Virus record (IMG/VR): IMGVR_UViG_3300044797_000098
Location: 1 to 64,000 of that record
Origin: a virus
Direction: 5' to 3' (one strand)
DNA length: 64,000 nucleotides
In this document: piece by piece, positions 7,766 to 14,999 of the stretch
How positions within the stretch are numbered: the first letter of the stretch is position 1
How the letters are laid out: every line of letters starts with the position of its first letter
Position numbers and translations under genes: made by a program
The notes under the pieces: model-generated
Told to the model about the DNA's origin: nothing
Databases searched by the model: none
What the model saw: only the letters and a program-made list of their open reading frames with translations

Positions 7766-8793
7766 TGATTACCTTTCTCAATTCTAAACTCAACATCCTT
7801 ATCATAACTGGCTTTTATGATTTCTTTAAGAGTCTTCTCTGCTTGTTCAAGCACGAAGCGTTCGACTTCAAAAGTGGATTGAAACCGAGCCCGGCTGACG
7901 TCGATGGCGCGGTCGCTGCGCAAAATGTTTGCATCAAAATCAAACCAACCATGAGTAGTGAGAACTTCTTTTGCACCACCTAATGGGTTTTTCGTGATGA
8001 TGTAATTTTTTGAAGATTCAGTCTTATCGCATGGACAATTTACATGCCAGACCTTCTTATCACAGACAGGAATGTCCTTTACCTTCTTTGCTGGCTTTGC
8101 TTTCTTCGTTCGCTTTGCGATATGAACTCGCCCATCGCTTGGAGGATTACGAAGACTCTTTACTACTTCGATTGCTTCATGACGATAGAACAATGTTGCA
8201 TCACTCTTCTTGAGTTGCCAAGCACCAAGATACTCGTTCCAGTATTCGAGTTGCATTACATTCTTGTCGTCCATAATCTCTTGGCGGACAACATAATCGC
8301 AACCATCAACGTCCAACTTTTGAGTTGCAGAATTCTTCGCAGAATATTCACTGGTATCTTCCCACGTTTTAGCAGCAATGGACGGGATATCATACGTATG
8401 ATCTTGTGCAACCTTCTTGTATGTATTAGTGTACAAATCAGCCAGATAATACTCATATCCATAATCAACGATCGAATTACGCAAGTCTTTAATGATCTCC
8501 CTGCGTTCAGTTTCGTTAGTCTCATTATACCATAGATTACACAGATCATAAATGCCAGCATCCCTAAGCGCGAGTTCAATTACATCATCAATGAAGCCTT
8601 CACTTAGACCATTTTCTTGCATAGCACGTTCAACATCATATAGCATTCCATGCTGATGTTTGTTAGTCTTGAATGGAATCTCTTGCGCGACCTTCTTGTA
8701 TGTGTCTCCGCCCCACACAATGGTATCCGCATCGAGCATTTCAATGCGTGGAAAATCCATATGAACATCTGGAATCAACTTATACTTTGTCAT
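7762..8793 (-). CDS. Hypothetical protein (343 aa)
   Basis: Soluble, charged protein with the phrase TYKKVAQ occurring twice (about residues 31-37 and 123-129), suggesting an internal repeat. A basic patch (AKRTKKAKPAKKVK) and a CPC motif follow near 235-260. First gene of a four-gene coupled run. No family recognised. Confidence 0.7.
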   Translation of the reverse strand: MTKYKLIPDVHMDFPRIEMLDADTIVWGGDTYKKVAQEIPFKTNKHQHGMLYDVERAMQENGLSEGFIDDVIELALRDAGIYDLCNLWYNETNETERREIIKDLRNSIVDYGYEYYLADLYTNTYKKVAQDHTYDIPSIAAKTWEDTSEYSAKNSATQKLDVDGCDYVVRQEIMDDKNVMQLEYWNEYLGAWQLKKSDATLFYRHEAIEVVKSLRNPPSDGRVHIAKRTKKAKPAKKVKDIPVCDKKVWHVNCPCDKTESSKNYIITKNPLGGAKEVLTTHGWFDFDANILRSDRAIDVSRARFQSTFEVERFVLEQAEKTLKEIIKASYDKDVEFRIEKGNQ

Positions 8794-8891
8794 CTTCGTT
8801 CCTTTTTTTTGAATTCACGCTTACCAGTATAAGCACGCGCGCACGCACGCGCAAGTGTCCAGTGTAGGATACACTACTACATTAGTGTCAT

Positions 8892-9107
8892 TCACTTACC
8901 AATCCCATCAATCACCCTGGGAATCGTTCGCGTCAACCACTCCGCTTGCTCAACTGTTAGAACCATCGACTGAATCATCTTACCAACGTCATCATACGAA
9001 CGAACTTCGATCAAACCCAGTCCATCAAAATCTTCGCTGGCTTGAAGATACTCGCCAGTATTATTACGATACAATCGATACATAATCTCTTCGTTATACG
9101 TTGCCAT
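8892..9107 (-). CDS. Hypothetical protein (71 aa)
   Basis: The second ATG (9107) is better spaced from GGAG than the first. A YRLYRNNTGEYL pattern opens the protein. It overlaps slightly with the upstream gene. Confidence 0.6.
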   Translation of the reverse strand: MATYNEEIMYRLYRNNTGEYLQASEDFDGLGLIEVRSYDDVGKMIQSMVLTVEQAEWLTRTIPRVIDGIGK

Positions 9108-9109
9108 TG

Positions 9110-9283
9110 TCATTCTCCATCTACTGATTGTGGCTCATCATGGTAAGTGCCATCATCCCATCGATATACACCAGTGTATATAACGAGCTGTCCTTTGTTG
9201 TCTGTATCCAACTCGCATGGGGCTACACCACTAACCAGATCGATGATGCCGTCTTGAACTTCTGCTATGGTATATGTAGCCAT
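9110..9283 (-). CDS. Small acidic protein (57 aa)
   Basis: An ORF below 60 codons starting one base after the upstream stop, with GGAGAG upstream. The C-terminus is acidic. Its packing between two real genes supports it. Confidence 0.55.
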   Translation of the reverse strand: MATYTIAEVQDGIIDLVSGVAPCELDTDNKGQLVIYTGVYRWDDGTYHDEPQSVDGE

Positions 9284-9284
9284 G

Positions 9285-9560
9285 TTAATTCAACTCTCCA
9301 ACCATCACAACAACAGAAGTAATCGTAGTCGGAACAATTACATCACCAGCATCATATTGACCAAGCAATTGAACATCGTTCGTCCATACAATCAACACTG
9401 GTTGTCCGACAACAATCGGATTGCTGATCTCACGATACGTTTTCCAATTACCATCATTGCCAAGTCGTTCCGTGCCAGCACACAAACCTGACACTCGTCG
9501 AACTTGCTTATTAGTTTCATTGACTTCGTAGATACTACCTGACTTTGTTTCGAAACGCAT
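9285..9560 (-). CDS. Hypothetical protein (91 aa)
   Basis: Start set at the internal ATG preceded by GGAATAAATCAA; the longer frame overlaps the zinc-ribbon gene upstream. Val/Thr-rich, probably beta-structured. No family recognised. Confidence 0.6.
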   Translation of the reverse strand: MRFETKSGSIYEVNETNKQVRRVSGLCAGTERLGNDGNWKTYREISNPIVVGQPVLIVWTNDVQLLGQYDAGDVIVPTTITSVVVMVGELN

Positions 9561-9565
9561 TTGAT

Positions 9566-9908
9566 TTATTCCTGTGGATATGGGGTATTCTTGAATGGAA
9601 CAACTTCGTGATGACCTACATCCTTCGAAGGAAAGATATACGTCTTTGGGTATGATTCTGTGTGTCCACACGTAGGACATGGGTGATGGGCGCCAATCAG
9701 AACATACGTAGCAGGCTTTTCTTCCAACTCTACATAGCCATCAATGCGATTACCATCGTCATCATGACTGCCATTCGTTTCATCTACTTGATTCCACCAT
9801 ACTGCAATATTGGAACACACGTGGCAGATGATGTCAGAGTAGTCGTATGCATCTCTGGTGAAGTAATGACCTTTGGCACATAGGTATTGTGTTGCCTTCG
9901 AAACTCAA
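9566..9908 (-). CDS. Zinc-ribbon protein with start-proximal frame break
   Basis: CPTCG near the C-terminus and an upstream YLCAKGH..IICHVC stretch look like paired zinc knuckles. The upstream half is in the same frame but has no normal start before the GTG at 9820. A TTG at 9908 behind GGAGG would fit if one T of a TTT run were extra. Either the protein starts at 9820 (84 aa) or the frame is broken by one base. Confidence 0.55.
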
Positions 9909-10087
9909 TTAGCACCTCCAATAACATTCAATGCATACCCATACGTATCAAGTGCTTGTCTTGCTTTCCTTGCAACATCACGATCCCCATCGATGATGCT
10001 CTCATTGAGATATGTCTCACGATGACGACTGGAAAGAATGCGAATGGTCTGAACGAGAATGGCTTTGGATTGGATTGTCGAATACAT
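9905..10087 (-). CDS. Hypothetical protein (60 aa)
   Basis: AAAGGA lies 6-7 nt before the ATG. Helical, basic in the middle. No family recognised. Confidence 0.6.
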   Translation of the reverse strand: MYSTIQSKAILVQTIRILSSRHRETYLNESIIDGDRDVARKARQALDTYGYALNVIGGAN

Positions 10088-10097
10088 CGTTGATCCT

Positions 10098-10217
10098 TTA
10101 ATTGAAGGAGTTGTAGATTGCCAACAGACACATTGCGATCAGAACAAGGATTTCAAACGTTATGATTGCTTGGACTATTTTGTATGCCATGCGTATGTGC
10201 TCATTGATTGCTGGCAT
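10098..10217 (-). CDS. Tiny membrane protein (39 aa)
   Basis: A single hydrophobic helix (about residues 15-34). It overlaps the end of the upstream 35-codon ORF and lies 10 nt before the next gene. Confidence 0.45.
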   Translation of the reverse strand: MPAINEHIRMAYKIVQAIITFEILVLIAMCLLAIYNSFN

Positions 10218-10308
10218 TGAATGGATTGCATTTGACAATACCATTGTTAGCACACCAATCATTTGGTGCCACTATCACAGTGTATCCTGCTGGACACTTC
10301 TTTGCCAT
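10201..10308 (-). CDS. Tiny Cys-containing protein (35 aa)
   Basis: GGTGG precedes the ATG by 5 nt. Three cysteines in 35 residues (KKCPAGY, DWCANN, VKCNP). No family recognised. Confidence 0.4.
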   Translation of the reverse strand: MAKKCPAGYTVIVAPNDWCANNGIVKCNPFNASNQ

Positions 10309-10519
10309 ACAAGCCACCCAATCAGTTTCGGAACATCTATATCTAGTGCTCTACGATTGATTGTAATCTCACATAGAGCGTTGCTAACTTTTTCCGGTTA
10401 GCATCGGACACCACACTAATTTTCGTCAGGTGGATTACCCCACGACTTCTTCTATGAAGAATGGTCGAACAAGCAAGAGGGATGCTACTATTTCATCCCT
10501 CCTGCTCATTCATTGTCTT
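10309..10519. other. Intergenic region with two hairpins
   Basis: No convincing gene. GAGGGATG/CATCCCTC (8-bp stem, about 10478-10503) follows the 10520-10795 stop on the minus strand and may be a terminator, although its T run is weak. A second hairpin, GCTAAC/GTTAGC, lies near 10383-10403. Confidence 0.4.
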
Positions 10520-10795
10520 TCAGAGTTCAACCGTTTCCTTGGCCTTCGGTTCATTCTGCCCACGCAGAATCCAACGGGTCTTACCGTTGATCGGACGCGA
10601 CAGAATGGTGAGGGTCTTTCCGTTGCGAGACACCCGACGAACCTCGCCGAGTTCAGCAGCAATCTTCTCAATGAGAGCGCTCTTGCGATCGGTCAGTTCC
10701 GCAAGTTGCGCTTTGAGATCCGCTTCGAGAGCAACGGTCTCATTGTCGAGGTTGTCAATCTGAGAGAAAAGGGCACTAACTGCTTGCTTGTTCAT
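10520..10795 (-). CDS. Coiled-coil protein (91 aa)
   Basis: AAGGA precedes the ATG. Residues 1-50 form a heptad-rich acidic coiled coil; the C-terminal half is basic with GKTLT. The gene at 43520-43825 has a similar layout (coiled coil, GKTLT, then LRG), so the two may be distant paralogues. Confidence 0.65.
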   Translation of the reverse strand: MNKQAVSALFSQIDNLDNETVALEADLKAQLAELTDRKSALIEKIAAELGEVRRVSRNGKTLTILSRPINGKTRWILRGQNEPKAKETVEL

Positions 10796-10878
10796 TGTTG
10801 TTTTCCTTTGTTGTTGTGTGTCTTCGTGTCAGTTTCGTTGTTGTTTGTTGCGGGGCGTTATTGCCTCGCGATGGGTAG

Positions 10879-10906
10879 AATATAGCAACGGTTCGAAAAC
10901 CGTCAA
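10879..10906 (-). promoter_or_regulatory. Promoter with palindromic spacer (possible operator)
   Basis: TTGACG and TATATT, 16 nt apart, on the minus strand ahead of 10520-10795. Most of the spacer is the inverted repeat ACGGTT-TTCG-AACCGT (10888-10903), well placed to be a repressor operator. Confidence 0.6.
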
Positions 10907-10941
10907 GTGCGCAAGCGAAGAAAAGATCGGGACGGAAGGTT

Positions 10942-11208
10942 TCATAGGACTGGCGAGCACTTATGCGTGCCCGACTTGTTAGAGCGGAAGCAAGACGGAC
11001 AGCACGCATAGGGGAACCACGTTGCAATCGGAGTGTCGCACCGAGCGCAAGCGTTCGTCTCTCCTCTATTGTCGGGCTGGACGTTCTCGCCTACATCGCA
11101 CACCGGACAATACAGTTCCTCACAGATTTCCAGCAAGGGTGAATTACAAGCATCGCACATACCACTACGAATATGGTTGCGTGTGTGGATGTAAGATACA
11201 GTGCCCAT
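10942..11208 (-). CDS. Multi-zinc-ribbon protein (88 aa)
   Basis: AAGGA 7 nt before the ATG. CDAC, CPVC, CARC and CPSC knuckles make two probable zinc ribbons, like small phage proteins that bind nucleic acids or partner proteins. It overlaps the promoter-bearing gap only at its end. Confidence 0.7.
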   Translation of the reverse strand: MGTVSYIHTRNHIRSGMCDACNSPLLEICEELYCPVCDVGENVQPDNRGETNACARCDTPIATWFPYACCPSCFRSNKSGTHKCSPVL

Positions 11209-11210
11209 AA

Positions 11211-11429
11211 TTATTCCTTGCAGTGCTTAAGGCACAAGTTGTATTCTCTTTGAACAAACTCAACGCACTCTTGAACTTCTTTACAGTCTTGCAGTTTCGG
11301 GCTCCACGTTGAGATACACTTCTCTTGGCACGTCTGCTTGCCTGCTTCGACATTCGTAGATGCGAATGCAAACACGATGATACCAATGATCAATACGAAC
11401 GATGCGATGTTAGATTGTGTTTTAGTCAT
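11211..11429 (-). CDS. Secreted Cys-rich helical protein (72 aa)
   Basis: Signal peptide (hydrophobic residues 9-24, cleavage near VEA-GK) then six cysteines spaced CxxxC...C...C...CxxxC, the pattern of a disulphide-bonded helical hairpin. GGAG precedes the ATG, which overlaps the upstream stop. Probably periplasmic or secreted; function unknown. Confidence 0.65.
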   Translation of the reverse strand: MTKTQSNIASFVLIIGIIVFAFASTNVEAGKQTCQEKCISTWSPKLQDCKEVQECVEFVQREYNLCLKHCKE

Positions 11430-11631
11430 TGAATTGCTCCGAGGTCATCACCAAAATCAAGAGAGTTAGTGTCATCTGCTACTTCTGCAATCGTAGCATA
11501 ACCAGAATAGTATCCATTACTGGCATCTTATGTCCAACAAACTCGTTGAACATCTGATTATCGTTTTCACCATCACAAAAATCATCACGATCGAAGTCGG
11601 TGTATTTTGTGAAGTCAATTGGATTACTCAT
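11426..11631 (-). pseudogene. Small acidic gene with a -1 frame break
   Basis: From the ATG at 11631 the frame reads MSNPIDFTKY... and breaks after FVGHK near 11526. The -1 frame continues sensibly (SNGYYSGY...GDDLGAIQ) and ends by overlapping the next start (ATGA). A single missing base would give one 68-residue protein, so either an assembly deletion or a real frameshift. Confidence 0.5.
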
Positions 11632-11773
11632 TGCAATTCCTTTCGATTATACCAACAACCTCTTTGCTGACATCTTACATACGTTGATTTAGTTGTTAAG
11701 ATTGTATTGGGATTGATTATGAGAACGTATTCGCCACAGTATGATATGTGTTGAAGCAGTTCGCTATATCCCA

Positions 11774-12070
11774 TTATACATCAAACTCCAACAAACAAGC
11801 CAATGCACCAGTCGTCAATCGTTCCATCATCGGAACGGTCGGACGGGAATGAACTTCTTCCAATAGACTATGATCGACAAGCAGATCAAATCCATTGATC
11901 TTCTTCACGAGATCGAATGGAGTATGATCATCCAACGAGATCTCGTCTTCAATCAACTCATCATCATTGACATCGATGAACGGATCGCTTTCGATCTTCG
12001 CAACTGCCTTGAACTCTTGCGTTCGCTTTGCAGGACGAGGGGGTGTTTTTACTGATAGCAACGTTGTCAT
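11774..12070 (-). CDS. Acidic protein downstream of the CRISPR array
   Basis: About 98 residues (a longer start at 12079 is possible). Strongly acidic middle (VNDDELIEDEISLDD). Its transcript starts from a promoter at 12130-12158, and its leader contains the terminal degenerate CRISPR repeat. Position next to the array suggests a CRISPR-linked or anti-CRISPR-like role, but there is no recognisable domain. Confidence 0.65.
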   Translation of the reverse strand: MTTLLSVKTPPRPAKRTQEFKAVAKIESDPFIDVNDDELIEDEISLDDHTPFDLVKKINGFDLLVDHSLLEEVHSRPTVPMMERLTTGALACLLEFDV

Positions 12071-12090
12071 CTTAACCATTTCTCCATTTC

Positions 12091-12126
12091 GTCTCAATCT
12101 TTAGGGTGTTGAGCAACCGTTATACC
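12091..12126 (-). promoter_or_regulatory. Degenerate repeat R1 in the leader of the next gene
   Basis: The handle half matches the consensus exactly (GGTTGCTC...GATTGAGAC), but the first ten bases have decayed. A promoter directly upstream (12130-12158) would start transcription at about 12123, so R1 forms the 5' end of the mRNA for 11774-12070. The effector could bind or cut this leader. Confidence 0.6.
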
Positions 12127-12129
12127 TAC

Positions 12130-12158
12130 AATATACTCACACTATACAATTTTGTCAA
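12130..12158 (-). promoter_or_regulatory. Consensus promoter between repeats R2 and R1
   Basis: TTGACA and TATATT separated by 17 nt on the minus strand, inside the 62-nt interval between the two degenerate repeats. It drives R1 and the downstream gene. Confidence 0.75.
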
Positions 12159-12177
12159 GACTCACGTCATATAAACT

Positions 12178-12225
12178 TATGAGCCTGAGTTTCGATCTTA
12201 TAGGGCGTCGAACAACCATTACTAC
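12178..12225 (-). ncRNA. Candidate cas-regulating guide RNA (R2 plus seed)
   Basis: R2 keeps the handle by compensatory changes: consensus CTCAA/TTGAG is TTCGA/TCGAA here. The sequence right after it starts TCAGGCTCATA, an 11-nt exact match to the cas12 promoter (14465-14475). In known cas-regulating guides, a short seed match next to a PAM lets the effector repress its own promoter without cutting. Inferred, not demonstrated. Confidence 0.7.
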
Positions 12226-12549
12226 TCCTCTCAATCTTTAGGGTGTTGAGCAACCATTACTACATGATGGCATTCATCTTTTAGTTGATGGAGGATTGTC
12301 AGTCTCAATCTTTAGGGTGTTGAGCAACCATTACTACCTGATAGTTCTCACTGCATCGGAGCCGGATAATGCCGTCTCAATCTTTAGGGTGTTGAGCAAC
12401 CATTACTACCAACTTGATAACAAACGTATCTATGGAAAAGAACGATTAGTCTCAATCTTTAGGGTGTTGAGCAACCATTACTACCAGTGTCGAAAATTAC
12501 TTCGTGATTTCAACCACTTACGATAGCGTTTTCGAGCACCTCTTCCTGA

Positions 12550-12594
12550 CCCGTCTCTTGGCAACTATACTAACCCAAGAGACGGGTTTGTCAA
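12550..12594 (-). promoter_or_regulatory. Array leader promoter with 12-bp inverted repeat
   Basis: TTGACA (12589-12594) lies between the cas12 stop and the array, with a TATAGT-like -10 at 12564-12569 (19-nt spacing, longer than ideal). A perfect inverted repeat, CCCGTCTCTTGG/CCAAGAGACGGG with a 13-nt loop (12550-12586), covers the spacer and the start region. It could be an operator, or a terminator of cas12 lacking a T run. Confidence 0.55.
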
Positions 12595-12605
12595 GTGGCA
12601 CCTAA

Positions 12606-14402
12606 CTATGCGACTTCCATAAGGGTTTCCTCATTGCGAGCACCCTCGGGGGTTTTGGCGTCGCCTGACCGCTCGCGCTCAAGTCCGCGGTCAAGGATAT
12701 TGTTTGATGCATTCTCATCTCGATCATGTTCAACACCACAACCTTGACAAAAATACTTCAACATACCTTTGATATCATCATTGTAATAATGACATATTCC
12801 GCATTCTTTTGAAGTGCCACGAGCATCAACTTCGATATATCCTTCTGTCTTTCCTCTGCTACGCAATGCGTTCTTACACGCATTACGAAACTCACTTGGT
12901 GCAGTCAGTTGCCTATTAGTGCTTCCAGCATTACCTCGTGCAAGGTTAGACAGATTGATGTCCTCGAAAACAATCGAACCGTATTGATCAGCAAGTTTTG
13001 CTGCCAACTTACGATACTCTTCGTTTCGATATCCAACTCCGCGATTGCGTTGCGAAGAAGCCCACTGCCATAGATGGTGATCATGATATCTCCATCCCGC
13101 AATACCAGTTCCTTTTGTTAGTGTTTTCGTTTCTTTATTCCACGAACCACTAATACCATAAATCTCTTCATCTCCCGCAAAACGATTGGTTGACCATTGT
13201 TTCACCAATCTTGCAAGACGACCTTGCGATCTCCACTTATCCAAGTGTTCACATTCTTTCGTGAGCCATTCGGGCAAGTTTTCTTTTCCAGTCATCCATT
13301 CAACTAATGATTTACGAACAGCATCGAACTCCTTATCTCGAATGCTTTCGATTTCGTTAGCCTTTGATAGTGCTGCAATGACACTTGATGGGACACGAAT
13401 ATCCCATTCCTTATTATCAGTTCCTTTACCATATCCAATGCGAACCGATCCGTCTTGCATATCGCGCCAACCAAGATCAATACCAACGCACGATTGATTG
13501 TTGTGTGCAATTGTATTTTGATTGTCATTGAACGTAATAGACACCGTCCAATGTTCTCGTGCTCCAATCTTATTGCAACATACCTGTACAACCTGAATAA
13601 CGCTTCCAGTAGGAATATCACGATGATATACCATTGGAAACTCTGCCCAGATAGGCTTACGATCATTGTCGGTTCCAATACGGAGACGGAACAATCGCAA
13701 GTCTTTCTTACCAACCTTACGCATCGTTCCATCTACCTTTACAATTGGAGCAGGCATAGGAATGATCCGAACCATCTTGCTTGATGCTTCAATGCCAATG
13801 ACCTTATCAATAGGTTCATTGGGTTGAAACTGCTGAATACCAACACGACCTTCACCAAGATATGAACGGAAACGAGGATCATTCGGTTCAACACCATCAT
13901 ACAATGGCATCTTACGAGTTTTCTGAAACGCATCCTCAATCAACATATACGTTCCATACCACGGAGCAATATCACTCTTGCGAACCTCTGCAATCTTTAG
14001 GTTCGCTTGCTGATCAATAGCAGTTCGTTTTGCTTTGATATCCTCATTGCTACGAAGCAATCTGCGTGCTTCAATAAGTTTCGAGTTGATTTCTTTGCGA
14101 GCCTTCTTTGCATCCCTCAGTTCTTGCTTCATCTCATCGGTTGCAACGCGAGTGCGAGCATCCGCATTAGCTCGTTTGTTCCTCTTGTCGAACGCAATAA
14201 CCTTATCATCCGCTTCCTTTACTGCGACTTCCAGTTCAGGAATATCACCTGCTTGTCGTTCAATGGTTCGGATTTCATTTCTCCTCCATCGTTCAATCTC
14301 AATAAGTTTGTTTTGGTAATTGTGTCCCTTTCTAATCTGCTCCATAACAAGATCATGGTTCAGTGTGGGTGCCAGAAGTCCTAACTTGAAGGTGCGTGTC
14401 AT
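12606..14402 (-). CDS. cas12: Compact type V CRISPR effector (Cas12m/V-U-like)
   Basis: 598 residues. N-terminal WED/REC region with a long charged coiled coil (about 30-140), then a conserved-looking RF..YLGEGRVGIQ segment (178-190). The RuvC domain follows: D309 in GIDLG, E480 in FEDINL, a zinc ribbon (C534/C537, C552/C555) and D562 in the RDENAS motif. All three catalytic carboxylates are present, so the RuvC site looks intact. Length and layout fit Cas12m or other V-U effectors better than TnpB (about 400 aa) or the larger CasPhi; subtype is uncertain. It reads in the same direction as the array and has its own promoter. Confidence 0.88.
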   Translation of the reverse strand: MTRTFKLGLLAPTLNHDLVMEQIRKGHNYQNKLIEIERWRRNEIRTIERQAGDIPELEVAVKEADDKVIAFDKRNKRANADARTRVATDEMKQELRDAKKARKEINSKLIEARRLLRSNEDIKAKRTAIDQQANLKIAEVRKSDIAPWYGTYMLIEDAFQKTRKMPLYDGVEPNDPRFRSYLGEGRVGIQQFQPNEPIDKVIGIEASSKMVRIIPMPAPIVKVDGTMRKVGKKDLRLFRLRIGTDNDRKPIWAEFPMVYHRDIPTGSVIQVVQVCCNKIGAREHWTVSITFNDNQNTIAHNNQSCVGIDLGWRDMQDGSVRIGYGKGTDNKEWDIRVPSSVIAALSKANEIESIRDKEFDAVRKSLVEWMTGKENLPEWLTKECEHLDKWRSQGRLARLVKQWSTNRFAGDEEIYGISGSWNKETKTLTKGTGIAGWRYHDHHLWQWASSQRNRGVGYRNEEYRKLAAKLADQYGSIVFEDINLSNLARGNAGSTNRQLTAPSEFRNACKNALRSRGKTEGYIEVDARGTSKECGICHYYNDDIKGMLKYFCQGCGVEHDRDENASNNILDRGLERERSGDAKTPEGARNEETLMEVA

Positions 14403-14449
14403 TGGAGTTTTCTTTCGTAGTTGAGTGTTGTTGTCTCTTGCATACCACC

Positions 14450-14478
14450 AATATAATCACGCCCTATGAGCCTGACAA
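14450..14478 (-). promoter_or_regulatory. cas12 promoter and seed target site
   Basis: TTGTCA (14473-14478), 17 nt, TATATT (14450-14455) on the minus strand; the start falls about 35-40 nt before the cas12 ATG. The 11 bases TCAGGCTCATA (14465-14475) overlap the -35 box and spacer and match the sequence after repeat R2, with TTG on the PAM side. Confidence 0.8.
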
Positions 14479-14534
14479 GGGGTCGCATCAAAAAAAACTG
14501 ATTGTGGTAGCAGGTAGGAGATCATCGCACATCA

Positions 14535-14678
14535 TCATGCCCCCATCCTTACTTGCGCGCAGACTTCACAAAAGAGAACCGTTGCGACTTGACCACTAAC
14601 ATTAGTGGTATCGAGATCAATACAAGACAGATCAATGAATGAGTTTGAGATATCGTTTCCACAATGTTTGCAGTTCAT
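14535..14678 (-). CDS. Small zinc-finger protein (47 aa)
   Basis: The internal ATG at 14678 follows AAAGGA. CKHC and CEVC pairs about 33 residues apart form a likely zinc ribbon. It lies just upstream of cas12 on the same strand, with the cas12 promoter in between. Confidence 0.65.
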   Translation of the reverse strand: MNCKHCGNDISNSFIDLSCIDLDTTNVSGQVATVLFCEVCAQVRMGA

Positions 14679-14805
14679 AACTATATCCTTTGTTTGTTTT
14701 TGATTTTCCCGCCCTTGTGCCAGAATGAACGGACACAATCGTCGAGCACAACCGCAGTTTTATAGGCGTTCAAGTGAATATGAATGAACGTCTTGATTGC
14801 AGTGA

Positions 14806-14994
14806 TTATTGCGCTGAACATTTTGTGGGATTGATTGGTTGATGTTTTACGAACAACCTATCCGTGTTAGGATCGTAGAACGCCATCGCAATACCAGATA
14901 CAAGATTGCTATTGAGCATTTGATCTAATACCGCTTTCGCTTGCTTATCACCAGCGAGAATTAGGGCGTAGAGAGTGTTTTCTGAAAGACGCAT
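14806..14994 (-). CDS. Hypothetical protein (62 aa)
   Basis: Small helical protein starting MRLSENTLYAL, 5 nt after the upstream stop. No family recognised. Confidence 0.6.
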   Translation of the reverse strand: MRLSENTLYALILAGDKQAKAVLDQMLNSNLVSGIAMAFYDPNTDRLFVKHQPINPTKCSAQ

Positions 14995-14999
14995 TTGAA

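Larger units (their letters stand above)
12091..12484 (-). CRISPR. Type V CRISPR array, six repeats, some divergent
   Basis: 36-nt repeats at 12449-12484, 12374-12409, 12302-12337 and 12228-12263 (conserved), 12189-12225 (divergent) and 12091-12126 (degenerate outer half). On the minus strand the unit begins GTAGTAATGG and ends GATTGAGAC. Its 3' part folds as CTCAA-loop-TTGAG just before the spacer, the usual type V handle, so the array is read on the same strand as cas12. Spacers are 39, 36 and 38 nt; then a 2-nt gap; then a 62-nt interval. No cas1/cas2 is nearby, so new spacers cannot be acquired from this locus alone. Confidence 0.95.

Noticed and set aside
12296-12526. Plus-strand ORF across the CRISPR array
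   Set aside because: It reads the repeats (SIFRVLSNHYY repeated) and is an artefact of the array.
12485-14402. Cas1, Cas2 or Cas4 next to the array
   Set aside because: None found in either direction; neighbouring genes are short and unrelated.
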